Numbered from the stretch's first letter, positions 33,825 through 43,014 are shown. The stretch: DNA of 64,000 nucleotides from Desertivibrio insolitus (GCF_017355965.1 NZ_JAFIQW010000001.1:594977-658976); one strand, 5' to 3'. Notes: generated by a model from the letters alone, not told the origin. A program made the numbers and translations.

Positions 33825-34735
33825 GCGGAGTACCGCACTCCCCACGAGCCCGACCACGAGTCGCCGGTGCGGAGCCAGCGCAGACCGAGGCCGCTGACGA
33901 GCGCGTTCGGCGGCGCGGTCATCGGCTCGATCGCGACGGCGAGGCCGCGGCCGTCGTGGCGGGGCCAGAGGCGCGTCGTGAACACCTGCATCCACGGCCA
34001 CTCGGTTGGGTCCTGCAGCAGCGACACGCGACGGCCGTCGGGGGCCTCGAGCCAGGCGGTCGCGCCGTCCTCGGCGTGCACGTCGGCGAAGGCGGTGTCG
34101 AGGATGACGCCCCCGAGCCGCCTGCCCTCGCGCAGGTCGTACTTCGTGCCGTCGACCGGAGGCACCTCGCCGGTCGGGTTGAGCCGCTCGTCGACTTCGA
34201 TGACCGAGTCGGCGAGCACCGTGAGCGTGAGGTCCTCGGTGCGCACGTCGCCGATGCGGAAGAACGGGTGGGTGCCGACCGCGAAGGGGGCCTCGACGTC
34301 GCCGGGGTTGCTCGCGCCGTGGGTGACGCGGATGCCGTCGTCCGTCAGCTCGTACGTGACGGTCGTGTCGAGCAGGAACGGCCAGCCGGCCTGCGGGTAG
34401 ATCGTCGCGGCGAGGGTGACGGATGACTCGGTGCGCTCGACCTGCGTGTAGGGCGCGTAGGTCAGCAGCCCGTGCAGGGCGTTGAGGCGCGCCGGCTCGG
34501 TGAGCACGAGCTGCTGGTCGATCCCGTCGAGCTGCCACTTGCCGTCGCGCACGCGGTTCGGCCAGGGCACGAGCACCGTGCCGTTGCCGAAGGGCGGCGT
34601 CGACGTCTCGGGATGCGGCTCGATCACGTCCACGCCGCCGACCTGGAGGGTGCGGAGAGCCGCACCGACCTGGGACACGATCGCGCGGACGTTGCCGCGA
34701 GTGAGTTCGAACTGTTCGCCGGTGAGTGCCGTCAC
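33821..34735 (-). CDS. galM: Aldose 1-epimerase (galactose mutarotase)
   Basis: This encodes 304 residues of the beta-sandwich epimerase family. The catalytic histidine is in AVGTHPFFRIG and the first histidine in NALHGLLTYAPY; the glutamate is in AIEPMTAPPNAL. It interconverts alpha- and beta-galactose before GalK. The GTG start at 34735 faces galT at 34811 across a short divergent promoter, so the three gal genes are probably controlled together. chrA is translationally coupled downstream. Confidence 0.92.
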   Translation of the reverse strand: MTALTGEQFELTRGNVRAIVSQVGAALRTLQVGGVDVIEPHPETSTPPFGNGTVLVPWPNRVRDGKWQLDGIDQQLVLTEPARLNALHGLLTYAPYTQVERTESSVTLAATIYPQAGWPFLLDTTVTYELTDDGIRVTHGASNPGDVEAPFAVGTHPFFRIGDVRTEDLTLTVLADSVIEVDERLNPTGEVPPVDGTKYDLREGRRLGGVILDTAFADVHAEDGATAWLEAPDGRRVSLLQDPTEWPWMQVFTTRLWPRHDGRGLAVAIEPMTAPPNALVSGLGLRWLRTGDSWSGSWGVRYSA

Positions 34736-34777
34736 CCTTCGACCTTAGGGCCCGAGTCATCCGCACAGAACCGGTGC

Positions 34778-34804
34778 TTGCGTTTGCTTTCGTTTCGCTA
34801 CGCT
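34778..34804 (+). promoter_or_regulatory. Putative galT promoter with T-rich operator-like sequence
   Basis: TACGCT at 34799-34804 fits TANNNT and ends six bases before the galT ATG, so the mRNA is probably leaderless. Upstream is TTGCGTTTGCTTTCGTTTCG, an unusually T-rich stretch of repeated CGTTT/CTTTCGTTT words that resembles a DeoR/LacI-type operator. Confidence 0.45.
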
Positions 34805-34810
34805 TGCCGC

Positions 34811-35911
34811 ATGACCACGAACGGGGTGCGCAAGCTCGCCACCCGCCTCGCCGACGGCCGAGAGCTCATCTATTACGACGACGCCGACACCCAGCTCGGC
34901 GCCGAGCGGCGGGTCGACGCCCGCACCCTCGACCCGCGCCCCGCCACTGCGACCATGCGGCAGGACGTGCTGACGGGCGACTGGATCTCGATCGCGAGCG
35001 CCCGGCAGAATCGTGCCTTCCTGCCGCCCGCGGAGTTCGACCCGCTCGCGCCCCAGACCGAGACCAACCCGTCGGAAATCCCCGATCTCTACGACGTCGC
35101 CGTCTTCGAGAACCGCTCGCCGTCGTTCGGGCCCGACCTCGGCGACATCGACCCCGCCTACCTCGCGAGCGTCGGCTTCGAGCGCACCGCGCCGTCGTAC
35201 GGCCGCACCGAGGTCGTCTGCTTCAGCCCGCAGCACGAGGGCTCGTTCGGGTCGCTGTCGACCTCCCGGGCCCGCACCGTGATCGAGGCGTGGGCCGACC
35301 GCACCGCCGAGCTCTCCGCGCTGCCCGGCATCCAGCAGGTCTTCCCGTTCGAGAACCGCGGCGAGGCGATCGGCGTCACCCTGCACCATCCCCACGGGCA
35401 GATCTACGCCTACCCCTACATCACGCCCCGCACCCGGAGGCTGCTCGAGTCGATCCGCGAGGTCGGACCCGACCTCTTCGAGCGGCTGCTCGAGCGCGAG
35501 CGCGCGTCCGAGCGCGTCGTGCTGCAGGGCGAGCACTGGACCGCGTTCGTGCCGTTCGCCGCGCGCTGGCCCATCGAGGTGCACATGCTGCCGCACCGCC
35601 ACGTGCCCGACTTCGCGGCGACGAAAGCCGAAGAGCGCGCGGAGCTCGCCGAGCTGTACCTGCGCCTGCTGCGCGGCATCGACCGGCTCTACCCGACGCC
35701 GACGCCGTACATCGCGGCGTGGCACCAGGCCCCCGTCACCGAGGGCCGCGACGACGTGCGGCTGATGCTGCAGGTCACCTCTCCGCGGCGCGCGGAGACC
35801 AAGCTGAAGTACCTCGCCGGCTCGGAGGCCGCCATGGGAGCCTGGATCGGGGACCTTGTGCCCGAGGCATCCGCGGCCCTGATCCGCGAGGCCGTGGAGG
35901 GAGTGCGATGA
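34811..35911 (+). CDS. galT: Galactose-1-phosphate uridylyltransferase
   Basis: This encodes 366 residues. The active-site HPH motif is residues 193-195 in GVTLHHPHGQIYAYPY, with His195 the nucleotidylated residue. The C-terminal half-domain has HMLPHRHVPDF and AAWHQAPV. It exchanges UMP between UDP-glucose and galactose-1-phosphate in the Leloir pathway. The ATG at 34811 has no ribosome site, in line with a leaderless mRNA. It overlaps galK (ATGA). Confidence 0.95.
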   Translation: MTTNGVRKLATRLADGRELIYYDDADTQLGAERRVDARTLDPRPATATMRQDVLTGDWISIASARQNRAFLPPAEFDPLAPQTETNPSEIPDLYDVAVFENRSPSFGPDLGDIDPAYLASVGFERTAPSYGRTEVVCFSPQHEGSFGSLSTSRARTVIEAWADRTAELSALPGIQQVFPFENRGEAIGVTLHHPHGQIYAYPYITPRTRRLLESIREVGPDLFERLLERERASERVVLQGEHWTAFVPFAARWPIEVHMLPHRHVPDFAATKAEERAELAELYLRLLRGIDRLYPTPTPYIAAWHQAPVTEGRDDVRLMLQVTSPRRAETKLKYLAGSEAAMGAWIGDLVPEASAALIREAVEGVR

Positions 35912-37068
35912 GCGACGGGATCGAGCGGGCGACCGAGGGGTTCGTCTCCGCGTTCGGTTCGGCGCCCGAGGGCGTCTGGTCGGCGCCGGGGCGCGTCAAC
36001 CTGATCGGTGAGCACACCGACTACAACGAGGGCTTCGTGCTGCCGTTCGCGATCGATCGCCGCACCGTCGCGGCGCTCGCGCAGCGCGACGACTCGCTGC
36101 TGCGGGTGGCGTCGAGCTTCACCGACGAGGTCGCCGAGATCGACCTGCGCTCGCTGACCGCCGACGCCGTCTCCGGCTGGTCGGCCTACCCGCTCGGCGT
36201 CGCGTGGGCGCTGTCGGCGTACGGCGCCGACCTCGCGAGCGCGCCGGGCGCCGACATCTACATCGACTCGGACGTGCCCGTCGGCGCGGGCCTGTCGTCA
36301 TCCGCCGCCATCGAGAGCTCCGTCGCCCTCGCGCTCGACGAGGTGTGGGAGCTCGGACTCAGCCGCGAGACCCTCGCCAAGGTCGGCCAGAAGGCCGAGA
36401 ACGAGGCCGTCGGCGCACCCACCGGCATCATGGACCAGTCCGCGTCGCTGCTCGGCCGCGAGGACGCGGCGGTGTTCCTCGACTGCCGCAGCCTCGACGC
36501 CGAGGTCGTGCCGCTCGGGTTCCGCGAGGCGGGGCTCGAACTCGTGATCATCGACACCAACGTCAAGCACGAGCACTCGACGGGCGGCTACGCGTCGCGC
36601 CGGGCGAGCTGCGAGCGCGGCGCCGCCGCGTTCGAGGTGCCGTCGCTGCGCTACCTCTCGGTCGACGACCTCGACCGGGCGCAGCAGATCCTCGACGACG
36701 AGACCTTCCGCCGCGTGCGCCACGTCGTGACGGAGAACCAGCGCGTGCTCGACACCGTGCGCACCCTGCGCGAGCAGGGGCCGCGGGCGATCGGCGCGTT
36801 GCTGGATGCCTCGCACGTCTCGATGCGCGACGACTTCGAGATCTCGGTGCCCGAGCTCGACCTCGCGGTCGAGACCGCTCAGGCGAACGGCGCGATCGGC
36901 GCGCGTATGACCGGCGGCGGCTTCGGCGGTGCGGCGATCGCGCTGACCCCGGCGGAACTCGTCGCGGACCTCACGACCGCGGTCGTCGACGCGTTCGCCG
37001 CGAAGGAGTACGCGGTGCCCGCGATCTTCGTGGTGAACGCGGCGGAAGGCGCGCGCCGGGACCGCTGA
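35908..37068 (+). CDS. galK: Galactokinase
   Basis: This encodes 386 residues of the GHMP kinase family. The galactokinase signature GRVNLIGEHTDYNEGF is near residue 30, the ATP loop PVGAGLSSSAAIESS near residue 117 and the third motif GARMTGGGFGGAAI near residue 335. It phosphorylates galactose at C1 with ATP. The start overlaps the galT stop by four bases, giving a two-gene galTK unit, with galM divergent. Confidence 0.96.
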   Translation: MSDGIERATEGFVSAFGSAPEGVWSAPGRVNLIGEHTDYNEGFVLPFAIDRRTVAALAQRDDSLLRVASSFTDEVAEIDLRSLTADAVSGWSAYPLGVAWALSAYGADLASAPGADIYIDSDVPVGAGLSSSAAIESSVALALDEVWELGLSRETLAKVGQKAENEAVGAPTGIMDQSASLLGREDAAVFLDCRSLDAEVVPLGFREAGLELVIIDTNVKHEHSTGGYASRRASCERGAAAFEVPSLRYLSVDDLDRAQQILDDETFRRVRHVVTENQRVLDTVRTLREQGPRAIGALLDASHVSMRDDFEISVPELDLAVETAQANGAIGARMTGGGFGGAAIALTPAELVADLTTAVVDAFAAKEYAVPAIFVVNAAEGARRDR

Positions 37069-37116
37069 GGCGGGGCAGGGGCCCGGGCTGGGCTTGCTCG
37101 GACGTTGGGATCGGGC

Positions 37117-37158
37117 GGTCTCTTGATCGTCGCGCCGCGCGGCACCGCTCGACCGCCG
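37117..37158 (+). repeat. REP-like palindromic repeat, copy 5
   Basis: It begins GGTCTCTTGATCG, has a CGCGCCGCGCGGC stem and ends CGCTCGACCGCCG; it is more degenerate than copy 6. Confidence 0.5.
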
Positions 37159-37320
37159 CGCGCGACCCCGCCGTCGAACGGCGCGCCCGCCAACTGTTGG
37201 TGGCGGGGCTGCGGGTTCGATGCGGGGGTAGACGGCGCTGCGGCATCCGATCGCGGAACACGCTGGCGATCGCGTGCGTGTCGCGCGATCGGGTGCGTCT
37301 TGGGTCCCCGATAGGCACCG

Positions 37321-37361
37321 GGTCTCGATACGCGACGCGATGCGCCGCTACTCGACCGCCG
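37321..37361 (+). repeat. REP-like palindromic repeat, copy 6
   Basis: It begins GGTCTCGATACGCG and ends CGCTACTCGACCGCCG, the clearest consensus copy in the window. Confidence 0.7.
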
Positions 37362-37376
37362 GGTGGGGCCGACACC

Positions 37377-37433
37377 CGCCACCAGACTGCGACCCCGCCA
37401 CAAGACTGCGACCCCGCCACAAGACGGCGACCC
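37377..37433. repeat. Three 19-bp tandem repeats
   Basis: The units at 37377, 37396 and 37415 follow CGCCACMAGACTGCGACCC with one or two changes. The last part of the unit plus the next unit's first bases equals the left arm of the adjacent folD terminator. Confidence 0.75.
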
Positions 37434-37457
37434 CGCCACCTGGTGGTGACGGGGTCG
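37428..37457 (-). terminator. Terminator of folD
   Basis: The arms CGACCCCGCCACC (37428-37440) and GGTGACGGGGTCG (37445-37457) pair with one mismatch around the loop TGGT, 28 bases past the folD stop. Confidence 0.75.
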
Positions 37458-37484
37458 CGGGTCGAGTGCGGGGGCGAGGAGGCG

Positions 37485-38357
37485 CTACAGCCGCTCCGCC
37501 GCCTGCACGACGTTGGCGAGCAGCATCGCGCGGGTCATCGGGCCCACTCCCCCGGGCACGGGCGAGAGGTGTCCCGCGACCGTGGATGCCTCGGGGTCGA
37601 CGTCGCCGACGAGGCGGGCCTTGCCGGTCGCGCGGTCCTCGATGCGGCTGATGCCCACGTCGAGCACGGCCGCGCCGTCCTTGATCCACGAGGCGCGCAC
37701 GAGCCCCGGAACGCCGACCGCGGCGATGACGATGTCCGCGCGGCGGACCTCCGCCTCGAGGTCGACTGTGCGCGAGTGCGCGAGCGTGACGGTCGCGTCG
37801 AGGCCCTTGCGCGTGAGCAGCAGCCCGAGCGGACGCCCCACGGTGAGGCCGCGGCCGACGACCGTGACGTGCTTGCCGGCGATCGGCACCTCGTAGCGCT
37901 GCAGCAGCTCCACGATGCCGGCGGGGGTGCACGGCAGCGGAGAGGTCAGTTCCCCGCCCACGCCGAGCACGAGGCGGCCAAGGTTCGTGGGGTGCAGCCC
38001 ATCGGCGTCCTTCGAGGGGTCGATGAGCTCGAGCATCTCGTTCTCGTTGATGCCGGCGGGCAGCGGCAGCTGCACGATGTAGCCGGTGACCCGCGGGTCG
38101 GCGTTCAGCTCGGCAATCGCACCGCGGATGTCGGCGGCCGACGCGGTGGCGGGCAGCTCGGCGCGGATCGACTCGATGCCGACCTCCGCGCAGTCACGGT
38201 GCTTGCCGGCGACGTACGACTGCGACGCCGGGTCCTCACCGACGAGCAGTGTGCCGAGCCCGGGCACGATGCCGCGCTCGCGCAGCGCCGCGACGCGCAC
38301 CGCGAGCTCCTGCTTGATCGCGGACGCGGTCGCCTTGCCGTCGAGGACGACGGCCAT
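37485..38357 (-). CDS. folD: Bifunctional methylene-THF dehydrogenase / methenyl-THF cyclohydrolase
   Basis: This encodes 290 residues. The catalytic lysine lies in [10 protein letters not shown] (YxxxK). The NADP motif is [16 protein letters not shown] and [19 protein letters not shown] is the C-terminal signature. It converts 5,10-methylene-THF to 10-formyl-THF, the donor for purine synthesis. The ATG at 38357 overlaps the glyA TGA by one base, so it is the second gene of a glyA-folD operon and comes under the ZTP riboswitch upstream of glyA. Confidence 0.96.
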   Translation of the reverse strand: MAVVLDGKATASAIKQELAVRVAALRERGIVPGLGTLLVGEDPASQSYVAGKHRDCAEVGIESIRAELPATASAADIRGAIAELNADPRVTGYIVQLPLPAGINENEMLELIDPSKDADGLHPTNLGRLVLGVGGELTSPLPCTPAGIVELLQRYEVPIAGKHVTVVGRGLTVGRPLGLLLTRKGLDATVTLAHSRTVDLEAEVRRADIVIAAVGVPGLVRASWIKDGAAVLDVGISRIEDRATGKARLVGDVDPEASTVAGHLSPVPGGVGPMTRAMLLANVVQAAERL

Positions 38358-39655
38358 CAGGCCCACGCCCCGTTCGCGCCGAGACCCGGGTAGAGCGGGA
38401 AGTCGTCGGTGAGCTTCTGCACGCGGGCGCGCAGCGACTCGATGTCGGCGCCCGGCTTGAGGGCCTGCGCGATGACATCCGCCACCTCGGTGAACTCCTC
38501 GTCGCCGAAGCCGCGCGTGGCGAGCGCGGGGGTGCCGATGCGGAGGCCGGAGGTGACGCGCGGCGGACGCGGGTCGAACGGCACGGAGTTGCGGTTGACG
38601 GTGATGCCGACCTCGTGCAGCGCGTCCTCGGCCTGCTGGCCGTCGATCGGGCTGTTGCGGAGGTCGACGAGCACGAGGTGCACGTCGGTGCCGCCCGTGA
38701 GCACGGAGACGCCGGCATCCGTCGCGTCCTTCTCCATCAGACGCTCGGCGAGGATCTTCGCGCCGCGGAGGGTGCGCTCCTGGCGGTCCTTGAACTCCGG
38801 CTCGGCCGCGAGCTTGAACGCCGTGGCCTTCGCCGCGATGACGTGCATGAGCGGGCCGCCCTGCTGGCCGGGGAAGACGTTGGAGTTGAGCGCCTTGCCG
38901 ACCTCCTCGGTGCCGAGGATGAAGCCCGAGCGCGGACCGGCGAGGGTCTTGTGCGCGGTCGACGAGACGACGTCGGCGTGCGGCACCGGCGAGGGGTGCA
39001 GACCTGCGGCGACGAGACCTGAGAAGTGAGCCATGTCGACCCAGAACTTCGCGCCGACCTCGTCGGCGATCGCGCGGAACGCGGCGAAGTCGAGCTGGCG
39101 CGGATAGGCCGACCAGCCCGCGACGATCACCTGCGGGCGCTCGGCGAGGGCGCGCTCGCGCACCGTGTCCATGTCGATGAGGTAGGTGTCGGGGTTCACG
39201 CCGTAGGAGGTGGCGTTGTAGAGCTTGCCCGAGAAGTTGAGCTTCATGCCGTGGGTCAGGTGACCGCCGTGGGCGAGCTCGAGGCCGAGCATGGTCTCGC
39301 CCGGCTTGATCAGCGCCGACAGCACGGCGGCGTTGGCGGATGCCCCGGAGTGCGGCTGCACGTTGGCGAACTGCGCACCGAAGAGCGCCTTCGCACGGTC
39401 GATCGCGAGCTGCTCGGCGACGTCGACGTACTCGCAGCCGCCGTAGTAGCGCTTGCCGGGGTAGCCCTCGGCGTACTTGTTGGTGAGCACCGAGCCCTGC
39501 GCCTCGAGGATGGCGCGCGGGACGAAGTTCTCGCTCGCGATCATCTCGAGGTAGTCGCGCTGGCGGCCGAGCTCCTGCTCGAGCACGCGGGCGATCTCGG
39601 GGTCGACCTCGGCGAGCGGGGACGTGAAGGTCGATGGAAGGCGTGATTCGGACAC
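38357..39655 (-). CDS. glyA: Serine hydroxymethyltransferase
   Basis: This encodes 432 residues. The PLP lysine is in [14 protein letters not shown]; other motifs are [32 protein letters not shown] and [12 protein letters not shown]. It makes glycine and 5,10-methylene-THF from serine. The GTG start at 39655 has AGGAG eight bases upstream on the minus strand. The gene heads the glyA-folD unit. The leader before it contains a ZTP riboswitch, linking one-carbon supply to purine-pathway status. Confidence 0.97.
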   Translation of the reverse strand: MSESRLPSTFTSPLAEVDPEIARVLEQELGRQRDYLEMIASENFVPRAILEAQGSVLTNKYAEGYPGKRYYGGCEYVDVAEQLAIDRAKALFGAQFANVQPHSGASANAAVLSALIKPGETMLGLELAHGGHLTHGMKLNFSGKLYNATSYGVNPDTYLIDMDTVRERALAERPQVIVAGWSAYPRQLDFAAFRAIADEVGAKFWVDMAHFSGLVAAGLHPSPVPHADVVSSTAHKTLAGPRSGFILGTEEVGKALNSNVFPGQQGGPLMHVIAAKATAFKLAAEPEFKDRQERTLRGAKILAERLMEKDATDAGVSVLTGGTDVHLVLVDLRNSPIDGQQAEDALHEVGITVNRNSVPFDPRPPRVTSGLRIGTPALATRGFGDEEFTEVADVIAQALKPGADIESLRARVQKLTDDFPLYPGLGANGAWA

Positions 39656-39689
39656 GGATGACTCCTCAGCTGCGGACAGTGTGTTCCGT

Positions 39690-39768
39690 CGTGGCCCAGG
39701 CGCGCGGCCACCAACCGTGTCAGTCGCTTCCCGATGGTGACCCATCCGAACGCCAGTCGCGACGCCCG
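39690..39768 (-). promoter_or_regulatory. ZTP/ZMP riboswitch (pfl motif) in the glyA-folD leader
   Basis: On the minus strand the leader carries the two hallmark blocks of this RNA. GGGCGTCGCGACTGGCG (39767-39751) is the first paired domain. GCCGCGCGCCTGGGC (39708-39694) is the second, holding the pseudoknot CCTGGGC. CATCGGGAAGCG lies between. The class senses the purine intermediate AICAR phosphate and its triphosphate, and it typically controls glyA, folD and purH. No U-rich terminator is seen before the ribosome site, so control may be translational. It was identified by eye. Confidence 0.85.
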
Positions 39769-39773
39769 CCATC

Positions 39774-40982
39774 CTAGCGAACGGCGGCGACCTCGCGGGG
39801 CGCGCGGGCGGGCGCGAACGTCGTGACGAGCACGAAGGCGAGTGCGGTCACCCACAGGGCGACGTGCACCCAGGGCAGCGCGGGCACGCCCCAGCCGTCG
39901 ATCACGATGCCGCCGATGAGGGCGCCACCGCCGATACCGACGTTGAAGGCGACGGTGAGGAACGCGGCCGCCTGGTCGCGGATGCGCGGCGACGCCGACG
40001 ACAGCACGCGGGCGTGCATGAGGGCCGGGATGCCGCCGAAGGCCAGCGTCCACAGCAGCAGACCGCCGATGACGACCGGCTGCACGCCGCCGAGCAGGCC
40101 GAGCCCGACGATGCTGACGAGCACGCCCGCCATCGCGACCGGCAGCGTCGCTCGCGGATAGCGGTCGCCGAAGTAGCCCGCGATGAAGAGGCCGACGGCG
40201 CCCGCGATGCCCTGCATGAGCAGCAGTCCGCTGATCGACGTCTCCGGGAAGCCCGGTACGTCGAGCAGCCACGGCACGATGTAGGTCGAGTAGATGTTCT
40301 GCCCCGTCATGAACAGCAGCACGGTGAGACAGGCCACGATGACGATCGGCACGGAGCGGTCGTGCTTGATCGGCAGCGGGATCTCGCCGGTCGCGAGCTG
40401 CTCGCGGTGCTCGACGTGCGGCAGCGTGAGCGCGACCACGGCGGTCAGCGCGAGCACGATGCCCGCGATGACGAGGAACGCCAGCCGCCAGTCGAGCGCG
40501 TGACCGAGCGCCGTGCCCGCCGGGATGCCGAGCACGAACGCCGCCGTGCCGCCGAAGTTGGTGACGGCGACGCCCTTCGCGAGCTGGCTCCGGTCGACGA
40601 GCAGCGCCGTGTACGGGCCGATCACCGCCCAGAAGAGACCGTGCGCGGCACCGCCCAGGATGCGGGCGCCGGCGAGCACCTCGTACGTCGGCGCGACCGC
40701 GGCGAGCGCGTTCGCGGCCACGAAGACGAGCAGCACCGTCACGAGCAGCGCCTTGCGCGACACGTTGCGCGTCACCGCCGTGAGCGGGGCCGTCGTGATG
40801 ACGACCGTCGCGGCGAAGAGCGTGACGAGGAAGCCGACGCGCGACTCGGAGACGCCGAGGCCCTCGGCCATGTCGGGGAGCAGCCCGGTGGGGAGGAATT
40901 CGCTCGTGACCGCGACGAAGCTGGTGGCGGTGAGCGTGAGCAGAGGGACCCAGGGGAACGCCTTGGTCACGGGGGCAGCCAA
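39774..40982 (-). CDS. MFS-type exporter (sugar or drug efflux, DHA1 type)
   Basis: This encodes 402 residues with twelve predicted membrane segments. [22 protein letters not shown] is typical of the AraJ/SotB-like branch, and the loop [25 protein letters not shown] follows segment four. The TTG at 40982 is chosen because GGGAG lies eight bases upstream; a GTG at 40970 and a longer frame to 41081 are alternatives. It ends only a few bases before the ZTP riboswitch on the same strand and may share that transcript. The substrate is unknown. Confidence 0.82.
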   Translation of the reverse strand: MAAPVTKAFPWVPLLTLTATSFVAVTSEFLPTGLLPDMAEGLGVSESRVGFLVTLFAATVVITTAPLTAVTRNVSRKALLVTVLLVFVAANALAAVAPTYEVLAGARILGGAAHGLFWAVIGPYTALLVDRSQLAKGVAVTNFGGTAAFVLGIPAGTALGHALDWRLAFLVIAGIVLALTAVVALTLPHVEHREQLATGEIPLPIKHDRSVPIVIVACLTVLLFMTGQNIYSTYIVPWLLDVPGFPETSISGLLLMQGIAGAVGLFIAGYFGDRYPRATLPVAMAGVLVSIVGLGLLGGVQPVVIGGLLLWTLAFGGIPALMHARVLSSASPRIRDQAAAFLTVAFNVGIGGGALIGGIVIDGWGVPALPWVHVALWVTALAFVLVTTFAPARAPREVAAVR

Positions 40983-41091
40983 AAGAGGATCTCCCGGAGA
41001 TGTGTCGATGCGTGAAGCCGCCGCTGGACCCTCAGGAACGTGAGGTCTCTTCGAGAGTAGTCCAGATGCGTCCGTGACCACAGGGTCACCA

Positions 41092-41097
41092 TAAAGT
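41092..41097 (+). promoter_or_regulatory. Putative -10 element of purU
   Basis: TAAAGT lies six bases before the GTG of purU, and no ribosome site is visible, which suggests a leaderless transcript. Confidence 0.45.
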
Positions 41098-41103
41098 TGT
41101 GCG

Positions 41104-41970
41104 GTGACCTCCCCCGTCGTCGACCCGACCCACTGGGTGCTGACCCTCGTCTGCCCCGATCAGCCCGGCATCGTGCACGCCGTCAGCGGGGCGATCGTCG
41201 AGGCGCGGGGAAACATCACCGAGTCGCAGCAGTTCTCCAGCGCCGACACGGGCCGCTTCTTCATGCGCCTGCAGGTCGAGTCATCCGCCTCCCGGGAGGA
41301 GTTCGAGGCTGCTCTCGCTCCCGTCGCCGAGCGCTACGGCGCCCAGATCGCGCTCGACGTGGTCGGCCGGCCCCTGCGCACCCTCGTGCTCGTCTCGAAG
41401 GCGGGGCACTGTCTCAACGACCTGCTGTTCCGCCAGCGCGGCGGCTCGCTCTCGGTCGACATCCCGCTCGTCATGAGCAACCACGCCGACCTCGGCGAGC
41501 TCGCGTCGTTCTACGGCGTGCCGTTCGAGCACCGTCCGATCGTGTCGCCCGAGGACAAGGCAGCGTTCGAGCGGCGCATCCTCGAGGCCGTCGAGGAGCA
41601 CGGCATCGAGCTCGTGGTGCTCGCCCGCTACATGCAGATCCTCTCGCCCGAGCTGTGCGACGCGCTCGCCGGCCGGGCGATCAACATCCACCACTCCTTC
41701 CTGCCGGGCTTCAAGGGTGCGAACCCCTACCGGCAGGCGCACGCCCGCGGCGTGAAGATCATCGGCGCGACCGCCCACTTCGTGACGAGCGACCTCGACG
41801 AGGGGCCGATCATCGAGCAGAACATCGTGCGCGTCGACCACACCCACTCTCCCGCCGCGCTCGTGTCGATCGGTCAGGACGAGGAGTCGCGCACGCTGAC
41901 GCAGGCCGTGAAGTGGTTCTCGGAGCACCGCGTGCTCCTCGACGGCGCGAGGACGATCATCTTCCGATGA
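41104..41970 (+). CDS. purU: Formyltetrahydrofolate deformylase
   Basis: This encodes 288 residues. An N-terminal ACT domain (WVLTLVCPDQPGIVHAVSGAI) precedes a formyltransferase-type domain with INIHHSFLPGFKGANPYRQA and GATAHFVTSDLDEGPII. It releases formate from 10-formyl-THF, balancing one-carbon pools. It is divergent from the exporter gene and close to glyA-folD. The next gene overlaps its stop (ATGA). Confidence 0.95.
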   Translation: MTSPVVDPTHWVLTLVCPDQPGIVHAVSGAIVEARGNITESQQFSSADTGRFFMRLQVESSASREEFEAALAPVAERYGAQIALDVVGRPLRTLVLVSKAGHCLNDLLFRQRGGSLSVDIPLVMSNHADLGELASFYGVPFEHRPIVSPEDKAAFERRILEAVEEHGIELVVLARYMQILSPELCDALAGRAINIHHSFLPGFKGANPYRQAHARGVKIIGATAHFVTSDLDEGPIIEQNIVRVDHTHSPAALVSIGQDEESRTLTQAVKWFSEHRVLLDGARTIIFR

Positions 41971-42311
41971 GCGACGAGCGCCGCCTCACCGCGATCGACG
42001 TCGTCACGTTCGTGCTCGAGGTCGTGGCCCTCGTCGTGATGGCCTGGTGGGGGTTCGCCTCGTGGCCCTTCCCCGTCAACGTGCTGCTCGGCATCGCGAC
42101 GCCGCTCTTCGCGGCGACGGTCTGGGGGCTGTTCCGCTCGCCGAAGGCCCGCTTCCCGCTCGACCCCATCGGCAAGGTGCTGATCGAGGCGGCCGTCTTC
42201 GGCTCGACCGCGGTCATGCTCGCGACACTCGGGCTGCCGATCGCCGCGGTCGTCTTCGGCATCGTCGCGGCCGTCGTCCGGTTCGTGGGCATCCGGCGCG
42301 AGATCGCCTGA
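41967..42311 (+). CDS. YrdB-family small membrane protein (DUF2568)
   Basis: This encodes 114 residues with four membrane segments and short loops. FVLEVVALVVMAWWGF and GIATPLFAATVWGLFRSPKA are typical of the YrdB family, whose function is not known. The ATG overlaps the purU stop by four bases, so the two are co-expressed. I infer no role in folate metabolism from this alone. Confidence 0.8.
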   Translation: MSDERRLTAIDVVTFVLEVVALVVMAWWGFASWPFPVNVLLGIATPLFAATVWGLFRSPKARFPLDPIGKVLIEAAVFGSTAVMLATLGLPIAAVVFGIVAAVVRFVGIRREIA

Positions 42312-42429
42312 GCCGAGCCCTGAGGCAGCCTTGGAATCGGGCGCCCGGCACCATCACGCCCGGCGGGAATCTGACCCGCGGATCTGCGGCCGAAGCACCT
42401 CTCATCAGCAATTAGCGCGCGGTTGACTC

Positions 42430-42459
42430 TTGGCACTCTCCTACGCAGAGTGCTAAAAT
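42430..42459 (+). promoter_or_regulatory. CIRCE operator overlapping the hsp20 promoter
   Basis: TTGGCACTC-N9-GAGTGCTAA (42430-42438 / 42448-42456) matches the HrcA operator with one change. It overlaps a promoter with TTGGCA (-35, 42430) and TAAAAT (-10, 42454) at 18-bp spacing, so HrcA would block it directly and heat would relieve it. Confidence 0.88.
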
Positions 42460-42525
42460 CGGTACCGGTCGGAGCCGCAAGGCACGACTCTCGAGACCAA
42501 CAGCAACCACAGACCGAAGGAGTGA

Positions 42526-42966
42526 ATGGACATGTACTTCGACCCGTTCCGTGAGCTCGACCGCGTCGCCTCGTCGCTGCTCGACCAGGCTCAGGGCCCG
42601 CGCCTCATGCCGATGGACCTGTTCCGCGACGGAGACCACTACGTGCTCAACGCCGACCTGCCGGGGATCGACCCGGGCTCCGTCGACGTCGACGTCGACG
42701 GTCAGCTGCTGACGATCCGTGCCGAGCGCACCCCGCGCAGCCAGGAGGGCGTCAAGTGGCTCGCCCACGAGCGTCCCACCGGCTCGTTCCTGCGCCAGCT
42801 GACCCTCGGTGAGGGCATCGACTCCAGCCGCATCTCGGCCACGTATGAGAACGGCGTGCTGAGCGTCACGATCCCGGTCGCCGAGCGGGCCAAGCCGCGC
42901 AAGATCGAGGTCACGACGAGCACCCCCGCGCACAGCCAGGAGCAGCGCGAGGTCACGCAGGGCTAG
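42526..42966 (+). CDS. Small heat-shock protein Hsp20
   Basis: This encodes 146 residues. The alpha-crystallin domain runs from about residue 29 to 125 (MDLFRDGDHYVLNADLPGIDPGSVDVDVDGQ is its start region, in part) and includes the GVLSVTIPV closing strand motif (ENGVLSVTIPVAER). It is an ATP-independent holdase for unfolding proteins in the cytoplasm. A CIRCE element and strong promoter lie 67 bp upstream; a GAAGGAG ribosome site precedes the ATG. It is monocistronic, ending at a strong hairpin. Confidence 0.95.
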   Translation: MDMYFDPFRELDRVASSLLDQAQGPRLMPMDLFRDGDHYVLNADLPGIDPGSVDVDVDGQLLTIRAERTPRSQEGVKWLAHERPTGSFLRQLTLGEGIDSSRISATYENGVLSVTIPVAERAKPRKIEVTTSTPAHSQEQREVTQG

Positions 42967-42985
42967 CGTCAGCCTCACTCACGCA

Positions 42986-43014
42986 GAAGGGCCGGAGCAT
43001 CGCTCCGGCCCTTC
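42986..43014 (+). terminator. Terminator of hsp20
   Basis: A perfect 13-bp stem (42986-42998 / 43002-43014, arm GAAGGGCCGGAGC) has a three-base loop. Confidence 0.85.

Larger units (their letters stand above)
37069..37484. other. Repeat-rich intergenic region between galK and folD
   Basis: This is 416 bp between convergent genes with no coding potential I can support. It carries two REP-like copies (37117-37158, 37321-37361), a partial hairpin CCCGCCAAC / GTTGGTGGCGGG at about 37186-37207 that may end galK, three 19-bp tandem repeats and the folD terminator. Confidence 0.65.

Noticed and set aside
37377..37433. CRISPR-like array
   Set aside because: The 19-bp units are contiguous without spacers, so it is a simple tandem repeat. 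No cas genes are in the window.
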